DNA of 64,000 nucleotides from Candidatus Saccharimonadota bacterium (GTDB lineage Bacteria; Patescibacteriota; Saccharimonadia; Saccharimonadales; Saccharimonadaceae): the NCBI GenBank assembly GCA_017652765.1, contig JAGCAJ010000007.1:1-64000 (forward strand), read 5' to 3'. Numbering within the stretch: the first letter of the stretch is position 1; every line of letters starts with the position of its first letter. The notes beneath the pieces were generated by a model, which worked only from the letters and a program-made list of their open reading frames with translations, had not been told where the DNA came from and did no database searches. Positions 8,716-15,479 of the stretch are shown in pieces. Position numbers and translations under genes: made by a program.

Positions 8716-9312
8716 ATGGCAGACAAAAAAATCTCAATCGAAGACATTAAAAAACTAAAAGAGCTTTCTGGTGTAGGCCTTACTGACGCAAAGCAAGCTC
8801 TAGTAGAAGCTAAGGGCGACTTTGACAAAGCCCTAGAAGCTATGAGAAAGAAAGGCCTAACTAAGGCCGAGAAACGTGGCGACCGCGAAACTCGCGAAGG
8901 CTTAGTCGAGGCTTATATCCACGACGGCCGTATCGGCGCTATTATCGAAGTCAACTGCGAAACGAGCTTTGTCGCAAAGACTGACGAGTTTAAAGACCTA
9001 GCGCACAAACTTGCTATGCAAGTCGCTTCTATGTCTCCACTCTATGTTTCCGTAGAAGACATTCCAGAAGATGTATTGGAGAAAAAGAAAAAGGAATTTG
9101 AAGAGAACTTCAAAGGTCCAGAAAAAATGAAAGACCAAATCATCGGTGGCCAAGTTAAGAAGGCCTTCGCCGACAAGGTCCTCATGGATCAGCCATACAT
9201 CTTAGACGACACTAAGACCGTTGCTGACTTCATCAAAGATTCTATCGCCAAGACCGGCGAAAACATCACCGTCCGCCAGTTCAAACGCATCGAGCTCGGT
9301 GTTACAGAATAA
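8716..9312 (+). CDS. tsf: Translation elongation factor Ts
   Basis: Guanine-nucleotide exchange factor for EF-Tu. The N-terminal UBA-like domain includes the family signature LKELSGVGLTDAKQALVEA, and the core has INCETSFVAKTDEF. At 198 aa it resembles the short EF-Ts forms that lack one dimerisation subdomain. TAGGAGGT, which contains the rpsB stop codon, is its Shine-Dalgarno sequence, so translation is coupled. Confidence 0.97.
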   Translation: MADKKISIEDIKKLKELSGVGLTDAKQALVEAKGDFDKALEAMRKKGLTKAEKRGDRETREGLVEAYIHDGRIGAIIEVNCETSFVAKTDEFKDLAHKLAMQVASMSPLYVSVEDIPEDVLEKKKKEFEENFKGPEKMKDQIIGGQVKKAFADKVLMDQPYILDDTKTVADFIKDSIAKTGENITVRQFKRIELGVTE

Positions 9313-9315
9313 TTA

Positions 9316-9345
9316 AAAACCGACCCATAGGGGTCGGTTTTTTGT
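9316..9345. terminator. Bidirectional terminator between tsf and PPTase copy 2
   Basis: Stem ACCGACCC/GGGTCGGT (9319-9338) with loop ATAG, followed by TTTTTTG on the plus strand and an A/T-rich run on the other. It corresponds to the hairpin behind PPTase copy 1. Confidence 0.85.
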
Positions 9346-9774
9346 TCAGTCAAAAGCATAACAAATATAATCTTCTGTTTCCTTAAAATACGGATGATAT
9401 TTTTCTAGTAAGTCATTAGCATCGACAGTAGAAAATCCAAGTCCTAGGCCACTCCCTAACTTCTTTGCATAGGCTTCTTTAATTACAAAATTATATAGAT
9501 AATTATTATTCACCGGTTTTTCTCCGGGTTTTAGGATTTTTTGGAGTGTGCGTGCGGAGAGCTCACGTGGGATTTTTTGATTAGTTTTTTTGTCTAGCTT
9601 AAATTTAGACTGTAAATCTACACCAACTGGATGATTAGAAATAGCGATAGCAAAATACCCGCCAGAATGAGAAATATTAAAATGCTTACCGTCTATCGGC
9701 AGAGGCTTGCCATTCTCGTCGCGCGGGAGGCTTCTAGTATTAGGTTTATCGGATTTATAAATATATACTTGCAT
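9346..9774 (-). CDS. Minimal Sfp-type 4'-phosphopantetheinyl transferase, copy 2
   Basis: Same length (142 aa) and almost the same sequence as copy 1 at 6430-6858, with all PPTase motifs intact (FNISHS, VGVDLQ, KEAYAKK). Differences seen include E2Q, A13T, I to V in VGVD, L to P after GEK, and ED for KN near the end. The start is the ATG where similarity to copy 1 begins. Both copies look functional, so a single ACP seems to be served by duplicate enzymes unless one copy has another carrier as substrate. Confidence 0.85.
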   Translation of the reverse strand: MQVYIYKSDKPNTRSLPRDENGKPLPIDGKHFNISHSGGYFAIAISNHPVGVDLQSKFKLDKKTNQKIPRELSARTLQKILKPGEKPVNNNYLYNFVIKEAYAKKLGSGLGLGFSTVDANDLLEKYHPYFKETEDYICYAFD

Positions 9775-9852
9775 TTTATGGTATTTATACGCTATAATAG
9801 TAGCACATCTTTCTCCCAACCCCCAATACTATTAATTAATTGGGAGTTTTTT
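9775..9852 (+). promoter_or_regulatory. Promoter and inverted repeat before the MazF fragment
   Basis: CGCTATAATAG near 9790-9800 is a good extended -10 reading right. It is followed by CTCCCAA/TTGGGAG, an inverted repeat about 20 bp apart, which could be a toxin-antitoxin style operator or a hairpin. Confidence 0.45.
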
Positions 9853-9996
9853 GTGGAAGAAAAACACTTCGACGAGCGGATTATATTAAAAGAAAAATTA
9901 CATTTTGACGGAAAAGTTCCATCCATTAGGGAAGGGCAAGTTTGGTGGTGTAGTCTTGGAGAAAATGTCGGCGCAGAAATACTCTACCCACACTAA
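9853..9996 (+). pseudogene. Truncated PemK/MazF-family toxin, N-terminal part
   Basis: Encodes 47 residues starting at GTG. The segment VPSIREGQVWWCSLGENVGAEI matches the N-terminal beta strands of MazF/PemK endoribonuclease toxins (EG.VWW.SLG.NVG). The family needs about 110 residues; here it ends after a few unrelated codons. The sequence just beyond (9997-10011) contains a 15-base string also found near the left border of the DGR cassettes, so the break may be a recombination joint. It is probably inactive. Confidence 0.65.
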
Positions 9997-10159
9997 TACC
10001 CGCGCCAACGACCTGAAACAAATCGCCCCAAATATTGACAAAATGTTTCAGGTCTGAAAAATCATAATCTGTAATACATAAATTATCTCGGCCTTTTCGG
10101 GACTTTAAGTTGTTGTAAACCGTGATAAGCCGCCTCCACAATAACTATCAAAAAAAAGA

Positions 10160-10176
10160 ATCCGCTATGAGCGGAT
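10160..10176 (-). terminator. Terminator of the small antitoxin-like gene
   Basis: Hairpin ATCCGC/GCGGAT with loop TATGA, followed on the minus strand by TTCTTTTTTTT. It sits one base past the stop codon. Confidence 0.85.
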
Positions 10177-10177
10177 A

Positions 10178-10354
10178 TTATACATAGCGAGCGCGTATCT
10201 CCTTGATTGCCTCACCCGCTTCTTGATATTCTCCTTTTGCATATTGATACCTGGATAGTGCTAAATCTGCCAGCACTTCCTCGTGAGTTTTCATGCGAAA
10301 AGGATTATCTATTAGGATTTGTTCTCTCGTTTTTGTAAAAGTAGCCGTTGTCAT
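10178..10354 (-). CDS. Small RelB/Phd-like antitoxin, orphan
   Basis: A 58 aa protein, MTTATFTKTRE at the start and EEVLADLALSRYQYAKGEYQEAGEAIKEIRARY at the end (helical, acidic). The C-terminal pattern resembles short type II antitoxins, whose conserved helix carries L..SR.Q...G.YQ....A...... AAGGAG lies seven bases before the ATG and a strong terminator follows the stop. No matching RelE/ParE-type toxin is next to it; the MazF fragment lies on the other strand. The antitoxin assignment rests on pattern only. Confidence 0.65.
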   Translation of the reverse strand: MTTATFTKTREQILIDNPFRMKTHEEVLADLALSRYQYAKGEYQEAGEAIKEIRARYV

Positions 10355-10392
10355 ATATGCTCCTTTCTAAATATATTATACCACAAAGCATT

Positions 10393-10717
10393 TCAGGATG
10401 CTAACGCCCCCCGCTTAGGTCTGTATCCTGGCGACCAAGGCTCTACCCGCGCCAACGATATTCTCCACCAATTCCCATTCTCCCTGCCGTATCCAGGCGT
10501 CGTGCGCCCGTATGTCGGTACGGTTTACTATCAGGGTACGTACGGCTACTTCTGGTCAGCAGACTCTGACTCCGCTACCTACGCCTGGTACCTGAGCTAC
10601 GACAGTGATTATACCGAGCCAGAGCGCTCGTCCTATAAGATCGGCGGCATGTCTGTCCGTTGCGTCGCCCAGTAGCATACCGTGTTAGCATCCTGAGGAG
10701 ATTGTGCCTCCTCAGGA
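10393..10717 (+). repeat. Solitary DGR variable cassette VR2 with flanking inverted repeat and hairpin
   Basis: From 10430 (GGCGACCAAGG) to the stop codon at 10675 the sequence corresponds to the 3' end of the DGR target gene (13164-13417, opposite strand). The segment aligned with the template repeat is 10476-10673, 198 nt, no gaps. Eleven of the 12 template AAC codons appear here as another NNC codon. Past the stop, the hairpin found behind the target gene is repeated (TCCTGAGGAG/CTCCTCAGGA, 10691-10717). A perfect 13 bp inverted repeat flanks the cassette (10393-10405 and 10684-10696). The reading frame is open but no convincing start or ribosome binding site precedes it. Confidence 0.8.
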
Positions 10718-10928
10718 ACTTTTAAGGGGCAAGAGCTGGAAATTTGTGTTATAACATACTTAGGGTCTTGTGCTCGCGCCAGGACTAGCATTCGCTCTAA
10801 CATAATCTTGGCACGGGAACCCATGGAATTCGAGAAGTATACTTTTGCGTCGCAAAAGTCCTAAAATGTGCGGAGCTTACGGGCATCGTACAGCTTAAAG
10901 CTACTTCTATAGTACGTTACTGATACGG
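10718..10928 (+). other. Region between VR2 and the template repeat
   Basis: No gene recognised. It contains a possible extended -10 (TGTTATAAC near 10748-10756) that could start the template RNA on the plus strand, and a 19 bp near-perfect palindrome ACTTTTGCGtCGCAAAAGT (10841-10859). Confidence 0.35.
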
Positions 10929-11126
10929 CATTCTCTCTGCCGTATTCAGGCAACGTGAACAATTATGACGGTAAGGTTTACAATCAGGGTACGAACGGCA
11001 ACTTCTGGTCAGCAGGCTCTGACTCCGCTACCAACGCCCGCAACCTGAACTACAACGGTAATTATACCAACCCAGAGAACTCGAACTATAAGACCAACGG
11101 CTTTTCTGTCCGTTGCGTCGCCCAGT
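10929..11126 (+). repeat. DGR template repeat (TR)
   Basis: 198 nt aligned with all the variable cassettes. In the target's frame it has 12 AAC and 3 AAT codons, giving an Asn-rich peptide, the hallmark of an adenine-mutagenised template. In VR1 and VR3 all 12 AAC positions are other NNC codons. The 3' end GTCCGTTGCGTCGCCCAGT is shared exactly with VR1 and VR2 and would be the initiation site of mutagenic homing. It lies 34 bp from the 3' end of the reverse transcriptase gene but on the opposite strand, so its RNA must come from a separate plus-strand transcript. Confidence 0.88.
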
Positions 11127-11160
11127 CTGGCTATGTTCCCACGAATCCCAACTAGAGGCC

Positions 11161-12267
11161 CTAAAACTCAAATTCCAACCCCACCTGGTCAAAAATCCGG
11201 GCCATTATCTTTTTGCTGTTATAATGCTTCATTAGCCCCATATATGATATTATTGTTTCCTCGTCGCCATACCCCATTTCGTATGTCTGAAGCGCCTTAT
11301 AAAAATTATTCCGAAGCCGTCTAGACGGTACAATCCTCCGCGGATATATCACCGCGCCCAGAAACGCCACACCCTTGTTCATATCCTGTATCGAGCGCTT
11401 CCTAGGGTGTAGGATTAGCCCCATTTCTAGTAGTTTCATCTCTATTATTTTCACGCACTCCTTTAGATATGGTAGCTGTTCCTCTGTTACTACCACATAA
11501 AAATCATCCACATACCGCCCATAATATTTGAATCCCAGCTCAAACTTCATAAACCTATCAAACGGATCCAGGTATATATTAGATAATAGTTGCGACGATA
11601 GATTCCCAATTACAATTCCGCGCCCTATTGGCTGATAGAACAGGCTCTTGGTCCGGGGGAGCCGGCGCCATTTATTGCGCCCGCCTCGTTTCTGCACACC
11701 TACTGTCGGGTCATCAAAAATAATCTCATGCCATAGGAATTTTAATAGGTCATACTTTGGCCCACCCCTAGGGAACTGCTGGTCTAGCCCCCACATTACC
11801 CGCTCGTATAACCCACGCCGGGGCAGGCTCATGAAATACCCCTGTATATCAAATTTCGCAATATAGACCTTGCGCGTATAGTTTCTAGAGCATTTCCGTA
11901 TCATATCGCGCAGTCTATAAATCCCAAATAGCGTCCCCTTGCCCACCCTACAAGAATACGCATCAAAGCTCAGGCGTTTATCCCACCACTCCACAACTAG
12001 TAGATATAGAAAATGGTGTGCTATTCTATCGCGGAACGGCGCAGCAAATACCTCTCTAATTACTGGGTCCTTTATTACAAACGCTATCCCGCGCCCCGGT
12101 TTATAGGTTCCGTTCATTATCTCCGCAAACAGTATTTCTAGATTCTCAAACAAATTCATCTCAAACAGCGACTCATCTCGCGTCCCGCGTTTATTGCGCG
12201 CCGCCTCTCGGAACGCCCTATATAATAGCGCGTGCATTTCATTCCAAAACGCGTCTTTGTCTTCCAC
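11161..12267 (-). CDS. DGR-type reverse transcriptase
   Basis: A 368 aa reverse transcriptase that would copy the template RNA into adenine-mutated cDNA. Visible motifs are AKFDIQGYF (about 137-145, first catalytic aspartate), the DGR-characteristic IGNLSSQ (220-226), and the catalytic YVDD (252-255). No maturase, endonuclease or retron features are seen and the length fits DGR enzymes. It starts at GTG, whose G is also the last base of the upstream TAG stop (TAGTG), so translation is coupled to the accessory gene. The IGxxxSQ signature and the neighbouring TR/VR pairs make the class assignment secure. Confidence 0.93.
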   Translation of the reverse strand: MEDKDAFWNEMHALLYRAFREAARNKRGTRDESLFEMNLFENLEILFAEIMNGTYKPGRGIAFVIKDPVIREVFAAPFRDRIAHHFLYLLVVEWWDKRLSFDAYSCRVGKGTLFGIYRLRDMIRKCSRNYTRKVYIAKFDIQGYFMSLPRRGLYERVMWGLDQQFPRGGPKYDLLKFLWHEIIFDDPTVGVQKRGGRNKWRRLPRTKSLFYQPIGRGIVIGNLSSQLLSNIYLDPFDRFMKFELGFKYYGRYVDDFYVVVTEEQLPYLKECVKIIEMKLLEMGLILHPRKRSIQDMNKGVAFLGAVIYPRRIVPSRRLRNNFYKALQTYEMGYGDEETIISYMGLMKHYNSKKIMARIFDQVGLEFEF

Positions 12268-13094
12268 TATTCTACTTTCTTTCGCTCGTCGGCCAGCGTC
12301 ATCTGGGTCTTTGTTACTAGAAACGCTACCTGCCTACATTCCTCTATGCGCCACACACCCGTCGCCTCTACTATTAGCAGGTCCCTTAGCATCTTAGTTA
12401 GGTTATCTCTCACTTCATTCATCGATTTCGTAAAATCCCGCGCATCCCGACATCCCATTAGAAATGTTAGCAGTATACCTCTCACGTCGTCCATTAGCTG
12501 ATGCGTTACTAGCTCGCGCTCCACCTTGTCGGACTTTTTGGACACCTTTTGATATACCGTCTTGGCTAGCTGACGCAAAGCCTGGTATGTTTTAGGTAGC
12601 GCCTCGGCGGACGATACCATATTCATTAGCTCCGCCCGTTTGATTTCTTCGGAGTTTACTAGGAGCTCATACTCCGCCTTCTTTAGCTTATGTTTTAGTT
12701 TGAATGTTATACTATCTTTAGTCTGTTGCACTACCAGGCTGAGGAGCTTACTATCAGACAATCTTTCTATGAATTTGTCAACATTACGTATAGCTACTTT
12801 ACCGTCCAAAAATCGGCGCTCAAAATCGCTATCTTTGCGGATAGCGATTTTGAGCCCTAACTCCGGAGCGATCAGGTTATATAGAATTATCGCGGAATGA
12901 TCACCCGCGACATAGAACCCATTCATCCCCCTCATGAAAAATATATACTGGTAGTTCGTCTTCTCAAACTCAATCGCCTTCGCCTTACGGCGAAGGTACA
13001 ATCTACGTTCAGAAGCTTCGGCCTCTAGTTCCGCCTTCGTTTTATTAGATTGTTTCTTTGTTTCGGAATTCGTGGGGGCCGTCGTGTTCGTCAT
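12267..13094 (-). CDS. DGR accessory protein: MutS-domain-I-like region fused to Avd-like helices
   Basis: A 275 aa protein between target gene and reverse transcriptase, the usual place for Avd. After a polar N-terminus (1-45) comes YQYIFFMRGMNGFYVAGDHSAI, which resembles the start of MutS domain I (LLFRVGDFYE.FGDDA). From about 155 to 270 the protein is helical (KTYQALRQLAKTVYQKVSK and IWR-type E...E near the end), compatible with the four-helix bundle of Avd, which binds the template RNA and reverse transcriptase. MutS-like accessory proteins are known in some DGRs; the fusion is my reading and needs structural comparison. The start codon follows AGAAATACAT with weak Shine-Dalgarno. Confidence 0.7.
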   Translation of the reverse strand: MTNTTAPTNSETKKQSNKTKAELEAEASERRLYLRRKAKAIEFEKTNYQYIFFMRGMNGFYVAGDHSAIILYNLIAPELGLKIAIRKDSDFERRFLDGKVAIRNVDKFIERLSDSKLLSLVVQQTKDSITFKLKHKLKKAEYELLVNSEEIKRAELMNMVSSAEALPKTYQALRQLAKTVYQKVSKKSDKVERELVTHQLMDDVRGILLTFLMGCRDARDFTKSMNEVRDNLTKMLRDLLIVEATGVWRIEECRQVAFLVTKTQMTLADERKKVE

Positions 13095-13118
13095 ATGTAT
13101 TTCTTTATTTATATCTCC

Positions 13119-13151
13119 GCATCCTGAGGAGGCACAATCTCCTCAGGATGC
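13119..13151 (-). repeat. Perfect 13 bp hairpin downstream of VR1
   Basis: Arms GCATCCTGAGGAG and CTCCTCAGGATGC with a 7-base loop, 12 bases past the stop codon of the target gene. Hairpins or cruciforms just behind VR are known to aid DGR homing in the Bordetella phage system. The same sequence follows VR2 with a shorter 10 bp stem. It has no U-run, so it is not a simple terminator. Confidence 0.8.
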
Positions 13152-13163
13152 TAACACGGTATG

Positions 13164-15164
13164 CTACTGGGCGACGCAACGGACAGAACAGCCGCTGGTC
13201 TTAGGGGACGAGAACTCTGGGAGGGTATAAATATCGAAGTAGCGCAGGTACCGGGCGTAGGTATCGGAGCCAACGGAGACAGAGCCTGCTGACCAGAAGT
13301 AGCCGGCCGTACCCTGATTGTAAACCTTACCGTCATAAACGTCCACGACGCCTGGATACGGCAGGGAGAATGGGAATTGGTGGAGAATATCATTGGCGCG
13401 GGTAGAGCCTTGGTTGCCGGAAGTGCTGATAAGAGAGTAGGTGTCCTTGATTAGCCACATCCAAGAGCCGTTACCGGTATAGCGGGGAAGCTGCCAACCT
13501 TTTGGACAAATGTCCATTGGCGCCGTCGTTGCACCCTGGCTCTGGGTTACGCTTCCAGCCACTGCGGTATACCAGTTGTAGTACACACCGATTTTTTGAT
13601 TCTCACCGGTAATGTCGCCACCAGCGCTAGTTTCTTGGACGTTCCTAGTCGAGCGGGAAAGCCAGCTATCAGAGTCCGCCCCAGCCCAGGCCTGCTCTTC
13701 TGCCGTAGTTGTCGCTGCGCTTCTAGACTGCGACGCGCTAGGTGTCTTTGCCGCAGTGCCAGCTGGCATATTGGTGTTGTCCGGAGTGAGGGTATTAGTT
13801 CCGTCAAACACTAGGTTGAGGTTGTTTACCATCCAACAGTTGCCGTCAGCTAGCTTACGCACTTCGTATGTGTTGGTTACGCCCATACGGGTATCGGTTA
13901 GGGTAGTGTATGGAACCTTAGTTGTGTCGGTTACTGGATATGTTGGCTCGCCCTTGCCGTTGCCTGGGTTACCGTTGGCGGTCTTAGTGGCGGCGTGATG
14001 TGCGGTATCAGTAGCGTCGTAATACACGTCTGCGCTTGGGGTTGCTACATAGCGCGAATCGTTACAGATAGCGTGTGTCATCTGTTGCATTGTAGTAATG
14101 TTATAGAATGTTGCGATATAGTTAAACTGCTTATGGAAAGTCTGAGAATATTCTGGGATGTTGACATAGACCTGGTATTGGCCGATTTCGTTAGCCGGAG
14201 CGGTACAGTTATATTCAATATAGGATTCGCCCGTAGATTGGCACGTCATTTTGCTTGATGCGAGTTGGTCTAGCGTCTTTGTTCCACCCGTTAGGGCATC
14301 ATAGTCGCTTTGCGACAGCATATAAATATCTACAGTAGTAGAAGAAGAAGTCGTATAAAGCGGAGTAGTAACCTTAATCGTTTGGCCCGAACCGGTCAGA
14401 TTTGGCGTTTCGTTAGGAGTAAGGTTGATCTCGCTCGTCGTGCCACCATCCGCTACCGCCGTATATAATACGGAGTTAGTATATGTACCTTCTGCTACGC
14501 TATGGTCCGCTTGCACGCCATAATATACACTAAAGGTGTTTGGGTTGCCATAGTTAGAAGCGTTGGTCTGGGCTACTAACTGAGCCGGTTGCTCGTTAGT
14601 CGGCAAAGAAGCAAACGTCATAGAATTTGAACCTGGCTCTACGTTGGACTCTACGGTATATGTAGTTTCAAAACCATTAGTGTTTATTACGGTAGGGTCG
14701 GAGTGAGGGATAGCATAACCCCATTTACCGTTGCCTAGAGCTAGCGGGCTCGTGAAAGTACCAGTGGAGGTGATTTTGTGATTTGCGTCAAGAATTAGGG
14801 AATTCTCGTCGTCGTTCATGCCCATGTAGATTTTGTATCCGCCAGGAGCGTTAGTCTGGGCAGAAACAGTCGCGACACCAGTAGACATGGTGCCGGTAGG
14901 ATACGCAGTGAGATATAGGTCTACGTTAGGTGTAACCGTCAGGGAAACAGAATATGATCCCTGAGTAATGATAGCGTTAATCTGAGTCTCGACCGCATTA
15001 GACATGTTAATTGGCGCGCAAATAGAAGATGCCATAAACGTCGCCATGAATGCGAGGCAGAATACTGGCACAGCACCGCAAAGTATCTTCCAGTACAGCC
15101 TGGAAGTGTGCAGGCCTAGCTTTCGCTTCCTGCTTATTTTTCTTCCCCCTAGATGTTGTGTCAT
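13164..15164 (-). CDS. DGR target: surface protein with FISUMP domain and variable C-terminus
   Basis: A 666 aa exported protein. A basic N-terminus and a hydrophobic segment (about 28-50) form a signal anchor. Residues 65-245 look like beta-sandwich repeats found in CPR surface proteins. Residues about 421-666 match the Fib_succ_major (FISUMP) domain: LADGNCWMVNNLNL, GVYYNWYTA, DICPKGWQLP, GYFWSA and the terminal VRCV. This domain has a C-type-lectin/FGE-like fold, the usual scaffold of DGR targets. The variable region covers residues about 598-666. AAAGGAGGT lies six bases before the ATG, and a promoter with TGCTATAAT lies about 57 bp upstream. The likely role is recognition of ligands on another cell. 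Confidence 0.88.
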   Translation of the reverse strand: MTQHLGGRKISRKRKLGLHTSRLYWKILCGAVPVFCLAFMATFMASSICAPINMSNAVETQINAIITQGSYSVSLTVTPNVDLYLTAYPTGTMSTGVATVSAQTNAPGGYKIYMGMNDDENSLILDANHKITSTGTFTSPLALGNGKWGYAIPHSDPTVINTNGFETTYTVESNVEPGSNSMTFASLPTNEQPAQLVAQTNASNYGNPNTFSVYYGVQADHSVAEGTYTNSVLYTAVADGGTTSEINLTPNETPNLTGSGQTIKVTTPLYTTSSSTTVDIYMLSQSDYDALTGGTKTLDQLASSKMTCQSTGESYIEYNCTAPANEIGQYQVYVNIPEYSQTFHKQFNYIATFYNITTMQQMTHAICNDSRYVATPSADVYYDATDTAHHAATKTANGNPGNGKGEPTYPVTDTTKVPYTTLTDTRMGVTNTYEVRKLADGNCWMVNNLNLVFDGTNTLTPDNTNMPAGTAAKTPSASQSRSAATTTAEEQAWAGADSDSWLSRSTRNVQETSAGGDITGENQKIGVYYNWYTAVAGSVTQSQGATTAPMDICPKGWQLPRYTGNGSWMWLIKDTYSLISTSGNQGSTRANDILHQFPFSLPYPGVVDVYDGKVYNQGTAGYFWSAGSVSVGSDTYARYLRYFDIYTLPEFSSPKTSGCSVRCVAQ
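13166..13372 (-). repeat. DGR variable repeat VR1 (inside the target gene)
   Basis: 207 nt aligned with the 198 nt template, the difference being a 9-nt insertion near the middle (VSVGSD against DSAT). At all 12 template AAC codons VR1 has a different NNC codon (for example GTC, GAC, GCC, TAC, TTC). A few non-adenine differences also occur, such as CGC to CGG. Confidence 0.87.
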
Positions 15165-15260
15165 TTAATACCTCCTTTTGTATATCCCTAAATATCGCAA
15201 AGCGACGGTTTCACACGCTCATTATAGCACGAACATTTTGCAAAGCGCAAGCACTTTTTT
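15165..15260 (-). promoter_or_regulatory. Promoter of the DGR target gene
   Basis: On the minus strand TTGCGC (15250-15245), an 18 bp spacer ending in TGC, then TATAAT (15226-15221). The expected leader is about 50 nt and ends with AAAGGAGGT. Confidence 0.65.
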
Positions 15261-15310
15261 CGCAAAATTTTTATGTTTTTTATCACGGTTTTACACATTC
15301 CCCAGACAAC

Positions 15311-15362
15311 AAGAATGAGGGCTCGGCCTATCTCAGTTCAGAGATAAGTCGCCCTCATTACT
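15311..15362. other. Two-level stem-loop between the DGR operon and prfB
   Basis: Outer stem AATGAGGGC/GCCCTCATT (9 bp) and inner stem TATCTC/GAGATA. It lacks a U-run on either strand, so it is not a plain terminator. It sits upstream of both divergent genes. Confidence 0.5.
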
Positions 15363-15413
15363 GTTAATACTATCACACCTATTTAATAATGTCAAGTAGA
15401 TCTGGATTTTTAC

Positions 15414-15457
15414 TCAAGAGAAACTCAAGCGTGAGCATGATATTTTGCAAGATTGTT
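15414..15457 (+). repeat. 44-nt promoter-upstream element, copy A (before prfB)
   Basis: Forty-four bases, from TCAAGAGAAACTC to GATTGTT, that recur in inverted orientation at 17179-17222 with a single mismatch. It ends 22 nt before the prfB ATG, directly upstream of the -10 region. It contains CTCA-AGCG-TGAG, a small dyad. Confidence 0.8.
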
Positions 15458-15479
15458 TTAGATATTGTAATATATACGT

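Larger units (their letters stand above)
9310..9774. repeat. Long inverted repeat, right arm (PPTase copy 2 plus terminator)
   Basis: Reverse complement of 6430-6894 with few mismatches. Together the arms could drive inversion of the ribosomal gene segment between them. Confidence 0.85.

Noticed and set aside
9926-10141. 71-codon minus-strand ORF as the toxin partner of the small antitoxin
   Set aside because: It lies beyond the antitoxin's terminator, overlaps the MazF fragment in antisense and shows no toxin motif.
10633-10824. Minus-strand ORF across VR2 as a gene
   Set aside because: It is the antisense of the cassette and its hairpin, with no start signal.
10955-11155. Asn-rich ORF over the template repeat as a real gene
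   Set aside because: No start signal; composition is explained by the template role.
11161-12267. Reverse transcriptase as part of a group II intron or retron
   Set aside because: No maturase or endonuclease domain, no intron RNA ends, no msr/msd-like structure; IGNLSSQ and the TR/VR pairs fit a DGR.
15311-15362. Stem-loop as a terminator
   Set aside because: No U-run on either strand and no gene ends there.
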